A DNA stretch of 64,000 nucleotides from Utricularia gibba (taxonomy: Eukaryota; Streptophyta; Magnoliopsida; Lamiales; Lentibulariaceae), in NCBI GenBank assembly GCA_002189035.1, contig NEEC01000010.1, positions 1,240,001-1,304,000 on the forward strand. The letters run 5' to 3'. Positions 50,501 to 62,710 of the stretch are shown here, one piece after another. The notes below the pieces were generated by a model. The model searched no databases. It saw nothing but the letters and a program-made list of their open reading frames with translations, and had not been told where the DNA came from. The stretch's first letter is position 1. Each line of letters starts with the position of its first letter. The translations under genes were made by a program, and so were the position numbers.

Positions 50501-52387
50501 GCCCCGTGGTTTTTCCTCTCCTCGATGGTTTCCACATAAAAATCTTGTCTTTTCAAGTTCCTTAAAGCACATGAACCTAAATCGGGTACGCCGCCTCCAG
50601 CCACACCCATAACTCGAAAATCGGCCCAACTGTGATGCCGATTTTTGCCCTTAACAATGTAAGTTCATATGAAGAAGAGTATGAGTGTCAGAAATCATAA
50701 TTGAATTGGAGAAGGAAAACATGAGAGAGGAAGATATTTTGGAAGGGAGTAATCACAAAGGAGATAGCTTCAACTACAACAATAAAATATAGGACAATAG
50801 AGGAAGTCGAAGGAAGAGGGTTGAAGAAGAAGATCTTCAACTTAAAGAACAATCATCAGAAAACATTATTCAGTGTTATTGTTTTAAGTAATTAATAGTA
50901 GCATATGGAAAATAGAAACTAAATTCACTATATTTTAGTTTATTGAATATTTTTCTTCTGTGACAACTCCTCTTATGATGCTTATGATTTTTTTTTCAGT
51001 TATTGTCTATGAAATTATGCTTTACTAGTCAAATATGAATGATTAGATTTTAGGAATGTCTTAAAGTTTGTTAAGATAATATGATTTTAGGGTTTATTAA
51101 GTAATTTACAATTGTATCCATTAATTATTTGTTTCTTATATTTTTTGGGTAGAATTAAAGAGATCAGTGATTGATGTTATAATTTATATACTTAATTTAA
51201 AGGTAAATTAATAAATTGAGATGTATATATTAGGTGGTAGCCTTGGTTAAAACTAATAAAACTGGATATGCCTAGTTCTATATATTTTGTATATGAATAG
51301 ATCCAAATATAAAATGAATAAAGATTTTAGAGACTATATCATCCAAAAATATCTGGAATAATATGTATAAACTTAGATTGTTTCAAGTTGTTTATATAAA
51401 AAATTGTAGATTAAATTGAGAACTTGAATACCCCATCACATAGATTACTTTGAACCATCATAATGTTATTTTGTGTACAAAATAAGTGTTTGTCACCTTT
51501 TACGTTGTGATTTGATTTCAATTACTAAACTTACATATTATTGTTAGTTTAACCTAGGAGTAAGAGCAAAATTTCCAAAATTTTATATTAATAAAATACA
51601 ATACAATTATAGATTCCTTGTAATCGACCCTGAAATCCATTGTATAATTTGTGTGGAACTTGTATTTTATAAGGATTGTAAATTATAAATTTATTTGATA
51701 TGCAAATTATTTTGTACAACGATATTAAAGTTTTCATTTATCAAGAAGGTTGAGAAGAATTTTGGAAACTGGATGGTTAGTTTTTTTTTTTTTTACAACA
51801 ATAGTAAAAACATTAAAAATAGAGTACTAATAGAAAAGTATGACATAAATAAGTTTTTATTCACCATAATTGTTAAATAAATTACCGTTCACTATAGTTG
51901 TTAGAATCTGAACTCCAATAGTATGTTCGAATACAAATTGTATATTGAAGTCAAAATAAAAACTTGTGATGATGAGTGTATTAACAATAATAAACTAAAT
52001 AATGAGGGTGAATTTTTTTATAGATAATAAGAAAGTGTATATAAAAACTAATAAAATATTTGATAATTAAATGTGAAATTATGTGACATCTATAGAATAC
52101 ATACATAAATTTAATGAAAAGATGTTCCAATAACTAGTAAGTTTTTTTATGTATAAACTAGCCATTACAACTCTAGCAAGAAAGAGTCACAAATATTGTA
52201 AGTACTTTTAGTTTACGTGTGAATATGATAAAGGAGTTAAAGTGTTTTCTTTTTAATGAAATAAAAAAAAGGTTGTTATGCTACTCAAGAATGAAAAGCA
52301 TTGCATTTCATACAAACATATATATAGAGTTATTTGAAAAAGTTCTAGCTATTATCTAGATAGAAAATAATCGTTACTTGGACGGTT
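47521..52387. other. Gene-poor AT-rich region, first half
   Basis: No gene recognised. It contains the hAT-like MITE (48683-49236). Short ORFs at 49507-49827, 49583-49801 and 50279-50629 overlap on opposite strands or lack any familiar domain. The remainder is very AT-rich. Confidence 0.5.
48683..49236. mobile_element. hAT-like MITE with target-site duplication
   Basis: The outer ends form an inverted repeat: the left begins acagatgttatatcgaacg, and the right read on the other strand is agtagggatgttatcacgaa; both continue with gaacgaacaa. The whole 0.55 kb is rich in gttcgttta/taaacgaac motifs in both orientations, so it can fold back on itself. It is flanked by CACATGT on both sides (48676-48682 and 49237-49243), a 7-bp direct repeat (8 with one mismatch) consistent with hAT insertion. 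Non-coding. Confidence 0.7.
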
Positions 52388-52879
52388 ATGTGCAACGTAA
52401 TTTCTATTATTAGAATTATCTTGGTGGACTACATAAATTTCATGCATTGGGCACTGATGTGGGCCGACAGAATTTGGTATTTATCAAGGCCCAATCAATT
52501 GTATTTTGATCCACTACAACTAATCCAACTTCCTTCTCTTTCCTCTGTTTTCCTCTTTTTCAACAGGGGTTCAGCTTCCTTGCATGATTTGCCTCAATTT
52601 TATGATCACCAGCCATTACATCTAAAGTTGCATTGGTTCTATAGAGCTCAGGATTTTGATATCTTGTAGTGGGCTCTTTCCTATTTGGGCCAAGTCATAA
52701 CTGGGCTTGCATCACAATACTTATTGTGATAAGATGAATGCATCGTTTCTTTTCCTTTTGTGGGTGATGATGAACCTATTGCCAAACTGAAGGTGGAGAT
52801 GATAATTCAATCCATATCTTCTATAGGGTTGATTGTTGAAATCAAGGATCTAATAGGTAGAGTAAATACGCTTGAAATT

Positions 52880-53010
52880 TAAGTACATAATAAACAACGA
52901 TTATATTAGAAAAGATTAAATTTAACTAATTATTTATAATTTATAATTTCTTGTATAACATATTATTTCACTTTCAAATATCAATATAGTATTACATGTT
53001 CTAATAAGCA
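52880..53010 (+). repeat. Dispersed AT-rich repeat, copy C
   Basis: Shares the core ttatattagaaaagatta, an ataatttataattt stretch, and gttctaata with copies in GDSL intron 2 and at 57.8 kb. Confidence 0.55.
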
Positions 53011-53689
53011 TTCATGGGTCATCTTATATTCATTTATTTTGTAATACATTATGATAAGAAACAAGACTTTGTTATGGTGAATAAATTTCTCGTAAATTTT
53101 TTATTTGAAATAATAAGTAGATTACAATATATAAAAATGTCGAAGTCAATGACAATACCTCACAACCTCATGCATCTCTGCAGGTGTAATGTTACAATCA
53201 CCTTTCTTGCATCCAAGTTCATATGGTGGCGATGCGAGGAAGAGTATAATCAGGTCTGATCAATCTAAACGTTAAAAGGAGATGCGAGTGCACTTTTAGT
53301 TCCCTTTTCAGGTTGATATGTTGGTCAAGAAGATGAACTCGATCCCTGCTTTTTCTCGACTTCATCAAAAGTTGCTTGGCATCCTTTTTTCTGAATGAAT
53401 TTTCGAATAAGATGCATCTTTCTTTTTCTTACAGAAACTCCCATCTGTAAATTCTGCACGGCCCTTGAGGAATCAAACCCCTATTTTTTATGTATCCATC
53501 CCTGGGCGAAGTCCTGTGCAAGGATCCCCACTCCCATAATCTTACTGACTATTAGAATCATGTTGTTCTCCAACTCCTGCTAAAGTTCCCTTTTTACCGT
53601 ACGTAACTCAAACCCACGTCACATGCCCTTGATTGAAGAATCAAATCCTAGTTCAACCTTAGCCTTTTCTCCTTTTTTTTTTTAATCTA

Positions 53690-53830
53690 GAATCTATTAG
53701 AACAAATAATTTTCTATCATGAAATGAAAATAAAATAGTAAGTATATAATAAATTATATGTCGTTAATTTTTTTAATATAATTCATATTTTTTATATATT
53801 TAAATTTCAAGTATAATTGAATTCTTAATT
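53690..53830 (-). repeat. Dispersed AT-rich repeat, copy D (inverted)
   Basis: On the minus strand it reads tataaaaaatatgaattatatt, then atataatttattatatactta and aattatttgttctaatag, matching the other copies. It lies inverted relative to copy C about 0.7 kb away. Confidence 0.55.
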
Positions 53831-54875
53831 TCAACATAATTCTAAAATATCTTCCAACAGCTCCCCAATATGCACCAATTGAGCTGCATTTTGTGCTCGT
53901 GTCTGTATCATCTTGGCTTTTTTAAATAAAGCAATCCCTTTTGTTTGTGGTGTGCACCCCCTCCTCTGGGGGTAATATCATTGGGAATCAACACCTTGGC
54001 TTTTCAGTCTCAGATCTCAACCTTCGTTTTTTCTTTTCTTGAATCCTCAGTAACTGCTTATATCAGCATCATCTTAATAGACTTTGACTGGTAGGCGCCT
54101 GAATCATCTCAGCTGCGTGAAACAACTACACAAAGCAGATGTAATATGGTGGTGCTCAATCCACACAAGTGGATTTGACAGTCGACAGTGGAAAGCAGGA
54201 GCAACATATGCACATTCTCTGATTGCGGTTAAATGACACTGACTTAAGGCCATTATTCTCGGAGCTTTTTGGAAATCAATTCTTCTTCCTTGTGGGATGA
54301 ATTATTGTTCACGATTTGTGACCTTTTTGCTCTGAAACAGGAGTGGGATGGCAGATGTGCTAGAATCTCGATAGTTGGCTTCCTTTTTACAAAGGCACAA
54401 GCCCAGAAAGTTGGCACAGAACAAGACCATGAGTGATGAGCCTGATCAAGGATTCGACAGATCAAGGCCGGTCTCGCAGGGATTCGATTAAGACCGCAAT
54501 CATCCGTCCATTCCATTGATTGGTAGGACACCAGTGAGGAGGAGGATTCGACGGATTATTCTCAAACAAATCATGGTATCAAGTTGGAGGCTTGTGTCGG
54601 GACAGGAGTGGGTAAAGGAACTCACGCACAAGGAACTCATCCTTGGGGCACAGATGCAAGAAGCATTATCAAATCTAAGTCAGACACACTTTCTGAAGCA
54701 TTTCTTGAAATGTTGGAGAAATCTCCTCGTTTCTTCTTCGTCCTTATCCTCTTTTTCTTTCCCAAAGGACCAAATCACAAAGGAAAAGTTGATGAGATTC
54801 ACCCCTTTAACCTGCATCATGCTTGTACTGTACATATTTGTCACTAATCAAAAACTCGAAATCTAATGTCGAACC

Positions 54876-55202
54876 ATGGAGGAGGAAAGATCAGCAACAG
54901 TAGAACAAGAACCGCCTGGAGAGTGGAGACACTCATTCATGATCATGAGATCATGCTCGGAGGCGCACCTAGGTGGTGGGCTCCGTCAACCCACCACCCC
55001 CACTCCAATAAAGAAAACCGCAGCAGAAGAGGAACTGAACCCCTGCATTCCTGCGCCTCCCAAGTTGGTGTTGTTCCAGTGCTTGGATGGATCTGGAAAA
55101 TGCTTCGTCATTTTGTTGGAGAAGAGAGTCATGAAATCCGTCCCAACACAACAACACTGTCAAAACCTGCTTAACAGTAGAAAGAGCGATCACGTAGTGT
55201 AA
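54876..55202 (+). CDS. Unidentified small ORF, 108 aa
   Basis: An uninterrupted ORF from ATG 54876 (context ccatgg) to a stop at 55200-55202. The translation starts MEEERSATVEQEPPGEW and has a Pro/Thr-rich stretch (PTTPTPIKK) followed by NPCIPAPPK. The TP-T...P-CP-APPK spacing vaguely recalls SIAMESE-RELATED CDK inhibitors, but the expected C-terminal motifs are missing, so I do not assign it. Base composition is higher in GC than its surroundings, as for coding DNA. It may be an orphan gene, an exon of an unrecognised gene, or chance. Confidence 0.25.
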   Translation: MEEERSATVEQEPPGEWRHSFMIMRSCSEAHLGGGLRQPTTPTPIKKTAAEEELNPCIPAPPKLVLFQCLDGSGKCFVILLEKRVMKSVPTQQHCQNLLNSRKSDHVV

Positions 55203-55242
55203 GCATGGGTTAAAGTTGCCTCGGACACAGTGAATTTTTTGT

Positions 55243-55512
55243 TTATTTACTCAATGTACGGCCATCCAAGGAGAAGAATAAGGAAACAAATAAACCTCCA
55301 TCCACCATGAATTCAAAAAGTGGGCTGTCTCCCACCTTGTCCCCCGCATAAAATTCCCGCACCTGCATTGAGTGGATGTACCCAAGATTTGGTTGTTCAG
55401 GAATGACCTGACCTTTGATCCCCAACCAATCACTCACCGCCATGTGCCTCTGTCGACATCCTTCAAGCAGTCGTTGGAACACAAAAGAGTGAAGGGACCT
55501 GATTAGACACAA
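55243..55512 (-). CDS. Unidentified ORF, 89 aa, possible gene remnant
   Basis: Minus-strand ORF with fairly protein-like composition (for example DWLGIKGQVIPEQPNLGYIH and EFYAGDKVGDSPLFEF). About 40 bp upstream, another open stretch on the same strand (about 55544-55645) reads GKHVRPQMGLVVAEEDE before a stop. They could be pieces of one decayed gene. No family recognised. Confidence 0.25.
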   Translation of the reverse strand: MCLIRSLHSFVFQRLLEGCRQRHMAVSDWLGIKGQVIPEQPNLGYIHSMQVREFYAGDKVGDSPLFEFMVDGGLFVSLFFSLDGRTLSK

Positions 55513-56754
55513 AGAGGGTTTTCTATCTATGTTCCGTCTGTTCTTATCTCCAGCTTGTGTTCATCTTCTTCCGCAACCACCAAACCCATTTGTGGCCTCA
55601 CATGCTTCCCAAGCTTGCGCGAGTCCGATGGGAAGACGTGAGATGATTTCTAAAATGATTCCACAGTGTTAAAAGACTTGAATAAATCAATCATTCTCTC
55701 TGTATATTTTTTTCATTTTCAAACTGTGAGGTAGGATCTCATTTTCGGGTCTCGCAAACTTTCCACAATAAAGAGATCAGAGAGGATCAGTTCCCCCTAA
55801 ACCAGAGGAATCACTGTTGTTTAAGATGTCCAAACCGTGGGCCGTAGCTAGAACTCCCTTTTCAAAGCCTAAATGGATTCCCTCTTCATCCCTTTCCAGT
55901 TTTATTCCCTCTAACCCTCAATCAAGAGAGCATTTAAAAAAAAGAGAATCTGGGCATAATTTTTCCCGAGGTATGTCGAATCACAACATTATCGTCGCGG
56001 TGGAGACTGAGGCTGTGCTGCCGACATTAGTTCAATGAATTTGATGATAAAGTGGTGTATTCGAGTTGAACTTTGGAGCAGCTTTATTTACTGTCCTCGC
56101 AAGAGAACAAAGTAATGATGTGTTAGACAACACTCTATGTCGTTCATTATATTCTGATGCACATGCAAGTGCTAGAACATGTCTTGAGAGGAACAGCTCT
56201 TTGCCCCAGCTTTTCCACCACCAATCTTGACTTCAACACACTGTAATGTTTTTCAGAGCCTTCATGGTGGCCACATTCAGAAATTGAAATGTTTTCTGCT
56301 TTCTAAATGGGATACAGTAGCAGCATACAGTACACTTTTTCGTCTAAATGCATACTTGGGTGGTGGTGAAGAAGAGCCATCAGCTACCTTTATTGCATAG
56401 TTACCAACGCTAGCAGCACATGCAGATGCGTGAGAAAGTAAGGGAAAGTAGATTCTCAGGAGCTCTGCTCCATTTGGAAAGTTAATGTGGATGGTAATAC
56501 TCATGGAAGCAAGTGCTTTTTTAGGCTATTCTCCGACTGTAGCTGGATGCTCCTACACCGGTTACTTCTCCATGATGCTTCCTTCCTCATCCCCCAATGC
56601 ACCCAATGGCTTTTGAACCACCCGCTTAGCTACGAAGCCGTTACTTCGCTCATTTTCTGGATGCTTGCTTCATCGCACTTGCATACCAGCTCCATTAAGT
56701 AGACTAGACATGCTCATTTTCTTTCGCCTTATTAGTATTTTCAACACCGGTAAT

Positions 56755-56890
56755 ATATTATAACAATTAATATCAGAAATAAAAGTGAAATCATTAAATA
56801 TATAATAAATTACGAATTACTATTAATGATTTGAACATAATCTTTTTTAATATAATCCATATTTTTTATGTATTTAAATTTTACATATAT
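56755..56890 (-). repeat. Dispersed AT-rich repeat, copy E (inverted)
   Basis: Minus-strand sequence cataaaaaatatggattata, then ttaaaaaagatta and taatttattatatatttaat; same order of blocks as the other copies. Confidence 0.55.
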
Positions 56891-57837
56891 TTGTACAGGT
56901 GCTAAGTAGGTCCTCCAAAATCTGTGTGCTGCTCCTTGGTTTCATTGATAACTTGAATTTGAAGTAGAGAAGTTCGTGGGTCCGGGTCCGGGTCCGGTAT
57001 CAATAGGAACCATGGAACCAAACCAATAAAATATATGTATAATCGATTCCCACCCAAAACTGATTACGAATCCAAACCAACCAATCAATCCGTTCCTAAT
57101 TGGTTTCGGTTCGATTACTAGTTGGGATGGATAAAGAAGATTTTCATTCCTCTTCTAAATACTAATGGACTTAAATCTTTTTTTTTTTTGTTTGTAAGTA
57201 AATGAAAAAATTTGTATATTCAACTTTGAATAATATATACATTTATTCATAAAAATAAACTCTTTTCACATATATTACACAGTTAATTTTATATAAAATT
57301 ATTCACATAAAAATAAAAAATAATCAACCCAAGTTCGAGAACGTTGTTTCAATTCCGATTCTAGTAGATTTCAAATAATACTCAATTCATGAATATTTTT
57401 AATAACAATATATAATATATCTAGTTATAGTTATAATGCAATTTGCTATTGCATTCAATAGATTAGTTATACATCATACCAATGTAGCCCTTAAAAACAT
57501 TGATATCCGGTACTGGTATTTATTGAAAGTTCATAAATTGTATATTTTTGAATAGTTCTATGAAAGAGCATCCAGTTTGTATGAAACATTTGTCATTCCT
57601 TCATCTCCAAATAATCTAGAAAGTACCAGTGGCCACTCACAATTCATGTATTCATTCCATTAAGAACATAGTCTAATGTCATACCATCTCTTTAAATTGT
57701 TCCAAAAAACTCTATTTCCTCACATTCAACCAAAGCATGTCGAACTAATTTTACACACTCCATATATTACTCACAATGCAATCATATATTGTTGATTTTG
57801 TTAAAATTCAAGATTCATTAGGTTGGGCGAGCGCACA

Positions 57838-58080
57838 TCAAGTATATAAAAAATATAAGTTACATTAGAAAAGATTAGATACAATCAATTACAAATGGTT
57901 TATAATTTTTTATATACTTAATTATTTCATTTTTTATTTTCTAATGTGAGATTATTTGTTTTAATAACCATTCTCAGGTTGAATTTGATCTTCAATCCGG
58001 TTAAAATTTTTTTTGCATGATTATAGATAGTGCTCATGTCATAGTTCGATTTAATTTTTATTACCTAAATCCAATACATT
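57838..58080 (+). repeat. Dispersed AT-rich repeat, copy F (longest)
   Basis: About 240 bp aligned by eye with 22800-23025 in GDSL intron 2: shared blocks include attagaaaa.atta, aatcaatta, tttataatt, attatttcatttt, ctcaggttgaattt-type and atttaatttttat, in the same order. Confidence 0.6.
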
Positions 58081-58866
58081 TATTTTTTTTGTGAATTAAT
58101 TTTCATATGTTAAAGATGATCTTTCTCGACATTCATCTCTCTCAAATATGTTATGTCTCACATATACCATTCTCCTCTTGCTATTATAAGTTATACAAGT
58201 TATTCATCTTCATTATTGAGAATTTTTATTTTATATCAACATCCATCTTGATCGATCCTCTTCTGAACTTAGCTACATATTTTGAAAACATGATGTGCAG
58301 CTAGTATTACTTTTGGAGAGAATATATAGATAATATAAATAATCATAATCATAATAGTGGGCACCATTTGTTGCATCAAAGATATATATTTTTTATTTAG
58401 AAAAAATATTCAAATTTCAAGTATCTAGACACTCAAAAACCGTAAAGTGCAATTTTTTTTCCCTATACCTTTTTCACAGTCATATTTATTCACTTTTTCA
58501 TTTATTTTTATTACAGACAAAAACAAGCTACATTTTGTGTATGCCTTACGATTCGACCGTTGTGAACCTACGTGCGCCAATGAACACATGCCAACAAAAC
58601 ACTTACGTGTTAAAAAATGGCCCATGTTTTTGGATTTTTATATTTATAAGCTTGTAAAGTTAGTGATATTTTGTATTGAAAACATATTCCACATCTGGCA
58701 CGTGATCAAAAGTTAAAAAAAAAAGTGGGATTGAAATGAATGGAACTTTGTGATTGTTTTTTAGTTTCAGGAGCACCCTATAAGTACAGGAGCCTTTGAT
58801 CTTCCAATTCACTCACCCTGAATTGTTCTTCCACATCGCGCTTCTGCTTCGTGGTTGGCCGGAAGT

Positions 58867-61143
58867 ATGTCGGATGAAAGGAGCACCACCGTGGACTCCC
58901 TGAAGCATGGCGGGATGAGGGCGGCCAACTTCGTGCTAGGTCTGGTTTCATTGCCGTCTGCGATTGGGTGAATGCCTGATAATTGCTGCATTCCGTATTC
59001 GTTTGGGTGCTTGCAGGGCTTCAAGGATTGGAAATAATGGCGATCGCCGCCGTAGGGAACAACTTGATTACCTACTTGATCAACGAGATGCATTTCTCGC
59101 TGCCGGAATCCGCCAACATCGTCACTAACTTCGTCGGTACTATCTTCATCGTCGCCCTACTCGGCGGATACCTCGCGGATTCGTACCTTGGTTGCTACAA
59201 GACGATGGTCATCTTTGCCCTCCTTGAGCTCTCAGTAAATCAACTCACTTTAATCTGAGCATATCGTTTTTCTGTGCATCGTATGCAGACCTGATCATGT
59301 AGTTTCTTTTTCCTTCTTAGGGTTTCATTGTCTTATCGGTGCAAGCACATGTTCCCCGGCTGAAACCGCCCCGGTGCGGCGATGTTACGGCCGGAAACTG
59401 CGTCAAGGCCGAAGGATTACAATCCATCATCTTCTTTCTAGCCATTTATCTGGTGGCCTTGGGGAGCGGATGTGTGAAGCCAAACATGATCGCCCACGGC
59501 GCTGATCAGTTCGACAGGTTCGACCGGTCGCAATCCAAGATGCTCTCTAGATACTTCAATTCCATCTACTTCGCCTTCTCCGCCGGCGAGCTCATTGCCC
59601 TGACCGCCCTCGTTTACATTCAAACCAACTGCGGCATGAGCGTCGGCTTCACCGTCTCCGCCGTCGTCATGGCCGTGGGCTTCATCACTCTCATCTCCGG
59701 CACTCCTCTTTACAAGAACAAGCCTCCTCAAGGCAGCATTTTGACACCAGTTGCCCAAGTATTCCCACCAACATCATTTTACATTCTCTTTTCACTATAT
59801 TTATTACACCCCACAAAAATTCGTCCTTTTGATTCTTTTGGGAAAAAAATGTATGAAAATTCAGGTCATAGTTGCTGCAAGTGTGAAGAGAAAGCATGTC
59901 TGTCCCACTGACCCTCAGCTTACGCCAAGGTTTAGGTAAATTTCTTTTGTAATGATGTCCCTTTTTTGTTTTTTTTTAAGTCGGCAAGTCGAAAAGTCAA
60001 TATTTGTGTACAAAATAATTATTGTTTCACTAAATTTCCAAGTAGAAAAATAAGCACCAATCAAATAAATCATGACTGATTTGTAGTATGAATATTCCCA
60101 ATTGATGTAATTAATTAAGGTGTATTAAAAAAGTGGTCACTATATTTTGAGTATGTGATAAAAGTGGTAAAAATTTGGATTTAGTGTGTGAGGGAGAAAG
60201 TAGAGATACTACTTTTGTAAAACATTCAAATTAACTATGTTTATGAAACCCTAATTGCAGATTTCTAAACAAGGCATGCATCAAGGTTGAGCAAGATGGG
60301 AAGGAAAGCCCATGGAGGCTATGCACACCTGATCAAGTGGAGCAGGTGAAAACACTGATCTCAGTTGTTCCCATCTTCGCCTGCACAATCATTTTCAACA
60401 CCATTTTGGCACAGCTCCAAACCTTCTCTGTCCAGCAAGGAACTTCAATGAACACTCACCTCACAAAATCTTTCAAAATCCCACCTGCTTCCCTCCAAGC
60501 CATTCCCTACCTCATGCTGATCTTCATTGTCCCCATCTATGACGCCGTATTCGTCCCGTTCGTCCGTCGATACACTCGGCATGAATCGGGGCTGACCCTT
60601 CTCCAACGAATCGGGTTCGGGCTCTTCCTCGCTACCTTCTCCATGATCTCAGCTGCCTTAACTGAAAACAAGAGAAGAAATGAGGCTATCATGAACAACA
60701 AGAAGATGTCCATCTTCTGGATCACACCCCAGTTCCTGATCTTCGGGTTATCCGAAATGTTTACCGCCGTGGGGCTGATCGAGTTCTTCTATAAACAAAG
60801 CTTGAAAGGGATGGAGACATTCTTGACAGCGGTTACTTACTGTTCATACTCTTTTGGGTTCTTCTTGAGCTCAGTGCTTGTTGCTATGGTGAATAAAGTT
60901 ACTAGGAATCACAAGGAAGATGGATGGCTCAGCCATATTGATCTCAACAGGAATAGACTCGATCTTTTCTATTGGTTTTTGGGTCTTCTCAGCTTTCTGA
61001 ACTTCATCAACTACATCTTCTGCGCGCGATGGTACTCTCAAGGACAGAGAGATGTTCAAGGGTTTGTGGCTGCATCAGAAACCCACTCGGGGAAAAAAGT
61101 TGTGGATCCTGAGAGCTGTTCAGCAACCTCAATGCCAATATAG
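58867..61143 (+). CDS. NRT1/PTR family transporter, NPF4.3/NPF4.4-like, 560 aa
   Basis: Twelve-TM major facilitator protein; the family carries nitrate, ABA, gibberellin and peptides. Five exons: 58867-58939, 59017-59234, 59321-59758, 59865-59935 and 60261-61143; 1683 nt in frame. It aligns well with the Arabidopsis NPF4.3/NPF4.4 (NRT1.14/NRT1.13) subclade: GNNLITYLINEMHFSLPESANIV-type TM1, LELSGFIVLSVQAHVP, YLVALGSGCVKPNMIAHGAD, PIFACTIIFNTILAQLQTFSVQQG and SIFWITPQFLIFGLSEMFTA. The TM1 ExxER proton-coupling motif is absent (LEIMA at about residues 29-33). The usual proline between TM10 and TM11 is Leu (YKQSLKGM, about residue 447). Substrate is not determined from sequence. Confidence 0.94.
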
Positions 61144-61730
61144 CTGGTCCTTAGATAGGCATGTAAATGAAAATTATGAAGCACCTTGACTACTATGATG
61201 CAGTATAATACAGAAGTACACAAAACATCATGCTTTGCTCCATTACATGCATAACATGATACGCAGTGAACTAATACCATATCACTCGATAAATCCACAC
61301 AAATTATCAACAAAAGAAGATAAGATCGAGCAAAGACGGGGTCCAGGAACAGGGACAAGAGCTGACAGAACAGTTGGGTGCATCCAACTATGAACAAAAA
61401 ACTGTTGTGGATGATTTCCTTCTTTTTTCCTGTTAATTTGTGTGAAGTGCTTTGTTATTTCTTTGGAGTTAGTGTCGAGGGTGGATGTGGTGGCTTTTGG
61501 ACCTAAAGGGGACATGTACAGACAAATGAGAGCCACTTGCTCTCAATTGTGCTCCTCGGAAATGTGCCTCCAAACCCCAACATTTTGTCGCATTTGGGGA
61601 TCAGGATCGCGGACAAATGGGGCCGAACTGCTGCTTCTGAAGGTTACAAGCTTCAATCCCGCAATGAAATTTCAATGATGCGAACACAGAAGGGGATCCC
61701 CATGTTGGATGCCGACGAAAGACTTGTTAA

Positions 61731-61823
61731 TGCCCAAGTACAACCCAATTCAATGTATTCTTGAGTGGTCTGCAAAGCTACACGTCAACTAATTAATGCA
61801 TTGAATTGGGTTGTACTTAGGCA
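61731..61823. repeat. Short foldback (inverted repeat, about 28-bp arms, 36-bp loop)
   Basis: The left arm 61731-61758 and right arm 61795-61823 pair at about 26 of 28 positions, with a perfect 20-bp core (aagtacaacccaattcaatg and its complement). A transcript would make a hairpin of about 93 nt, in the size range of plant miRNA precursors. Expression is unknown. Confidence 0.75.
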
Positions 61824-61924
61824 CGGTTCATAATCATTAATTAACCTTTAATTAAATATGAGATGTTGAAGTTCATCATTTTCAAAATTCATTCATGCAC
61901 GTGAAACTCAACCTTATCCTCTAC

Positions 61925-62060
61925 AACGTGGTAAATTAGAAATCTGATCAGATATTGTGTGAGAAAAATGATTTTATATAATGTAAATTTTTTAACTTAA
62001 TATTGAAGAAATAATATACAAATGACCATTTTTATAAATGACCCGTATAGAATTATCAAT
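61925..62060 (+). repeat. Diverged direct repeat, left copy
   Basis: Shares ttagaaat, ttgtgtgagaaaaat, ttttaactta and the atgac/catttt..taaatgac blocks, in order, with 63095-63225, about 1.17 kb away. Confidence 0.5.
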
Positions 62061-62690
62061 CATTTTTTATTCGAATTTTGGAAAATTCGATTTTCTGGTC
62101 ATGTTTTAATGTTAATAATTTTTTTTTAACAGTAATTTTTTAAAATAAAAAAAACCCAAAAACTTACTGGAAGTTTTAGGATGTGGAATTAGATGAAGTG
62201 TTAAATACATCACTTAATGAACCAAAGATATAGAGTATGATAATTTGATTCAAGATACTTAAGATACATGAATATGGTAATGGGTTCTACACTAGTGATG
62301 ACTTGGTAACATGTAGCCACACATTATTTTTATTTTATTAGAGTAAATTAGTATTATTTTAACTTAAAAAAATAATTAAAACCAATCCCAAACATCAATA
62401 TATTTGATATTCACAAATCTATGGACACGAATATGTATATTAATTTAAATGATTAATTAAATTTTAAAATAAAAAATAGTTCATAAACAATTAGACAGTA
62501 TTTAGCAATTATGTTTAAAATCTTTGAACTTTATACCCACATATTACTTTCATATATAAATATATGTATACCTAAGAGGTGGGGATATGAATATTTTTAT
62601 ACCAATATATTTGGATTTGTCTATATTCAAATAATTTAAACTCATGAAAATCTAAATTCACTAACCAAAGAAAGCCAAAGGTGTATTTGA

Positions 62691-62710
62691 ATTATTATTA
62701 TTATTATTAT
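62691..62710. repeat. (ATT)n microsatellite
   Basis: Six to seven perfect ATT units. Confidence 0.9.

Larger units (their letters stand above)
52388..58866. other. Gene-poor region, second half, with unidentified short ORFs and dispersed repeats
   Basis: No gene can be named. Repeat copies lie at about 52880-53010, 53690-53830, 56755-56890 and 57838-58080. The 54000-56700 part is less AT-rich and has several ORFs of 70-116 codons. The last 100 bp are the NPF4 promoter, with TATA-like tataag at 58779-58784 about 85 bp before the ATG. Confidence 0.5.

Noticed and set aside
50279-50629. 116-aa minus-strand ORF near 50.4 kb
   Set aside because: A second frame is open across the same DNA, and neither has recognisable motifs or splice continuity; not supported as a gene.
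53385-53620. Possible organelle-derived insert near 53.5 kb
   Set aside because: The GC-richer patch did not match any plastid or mitochondrial gene I could recognise on either strand.
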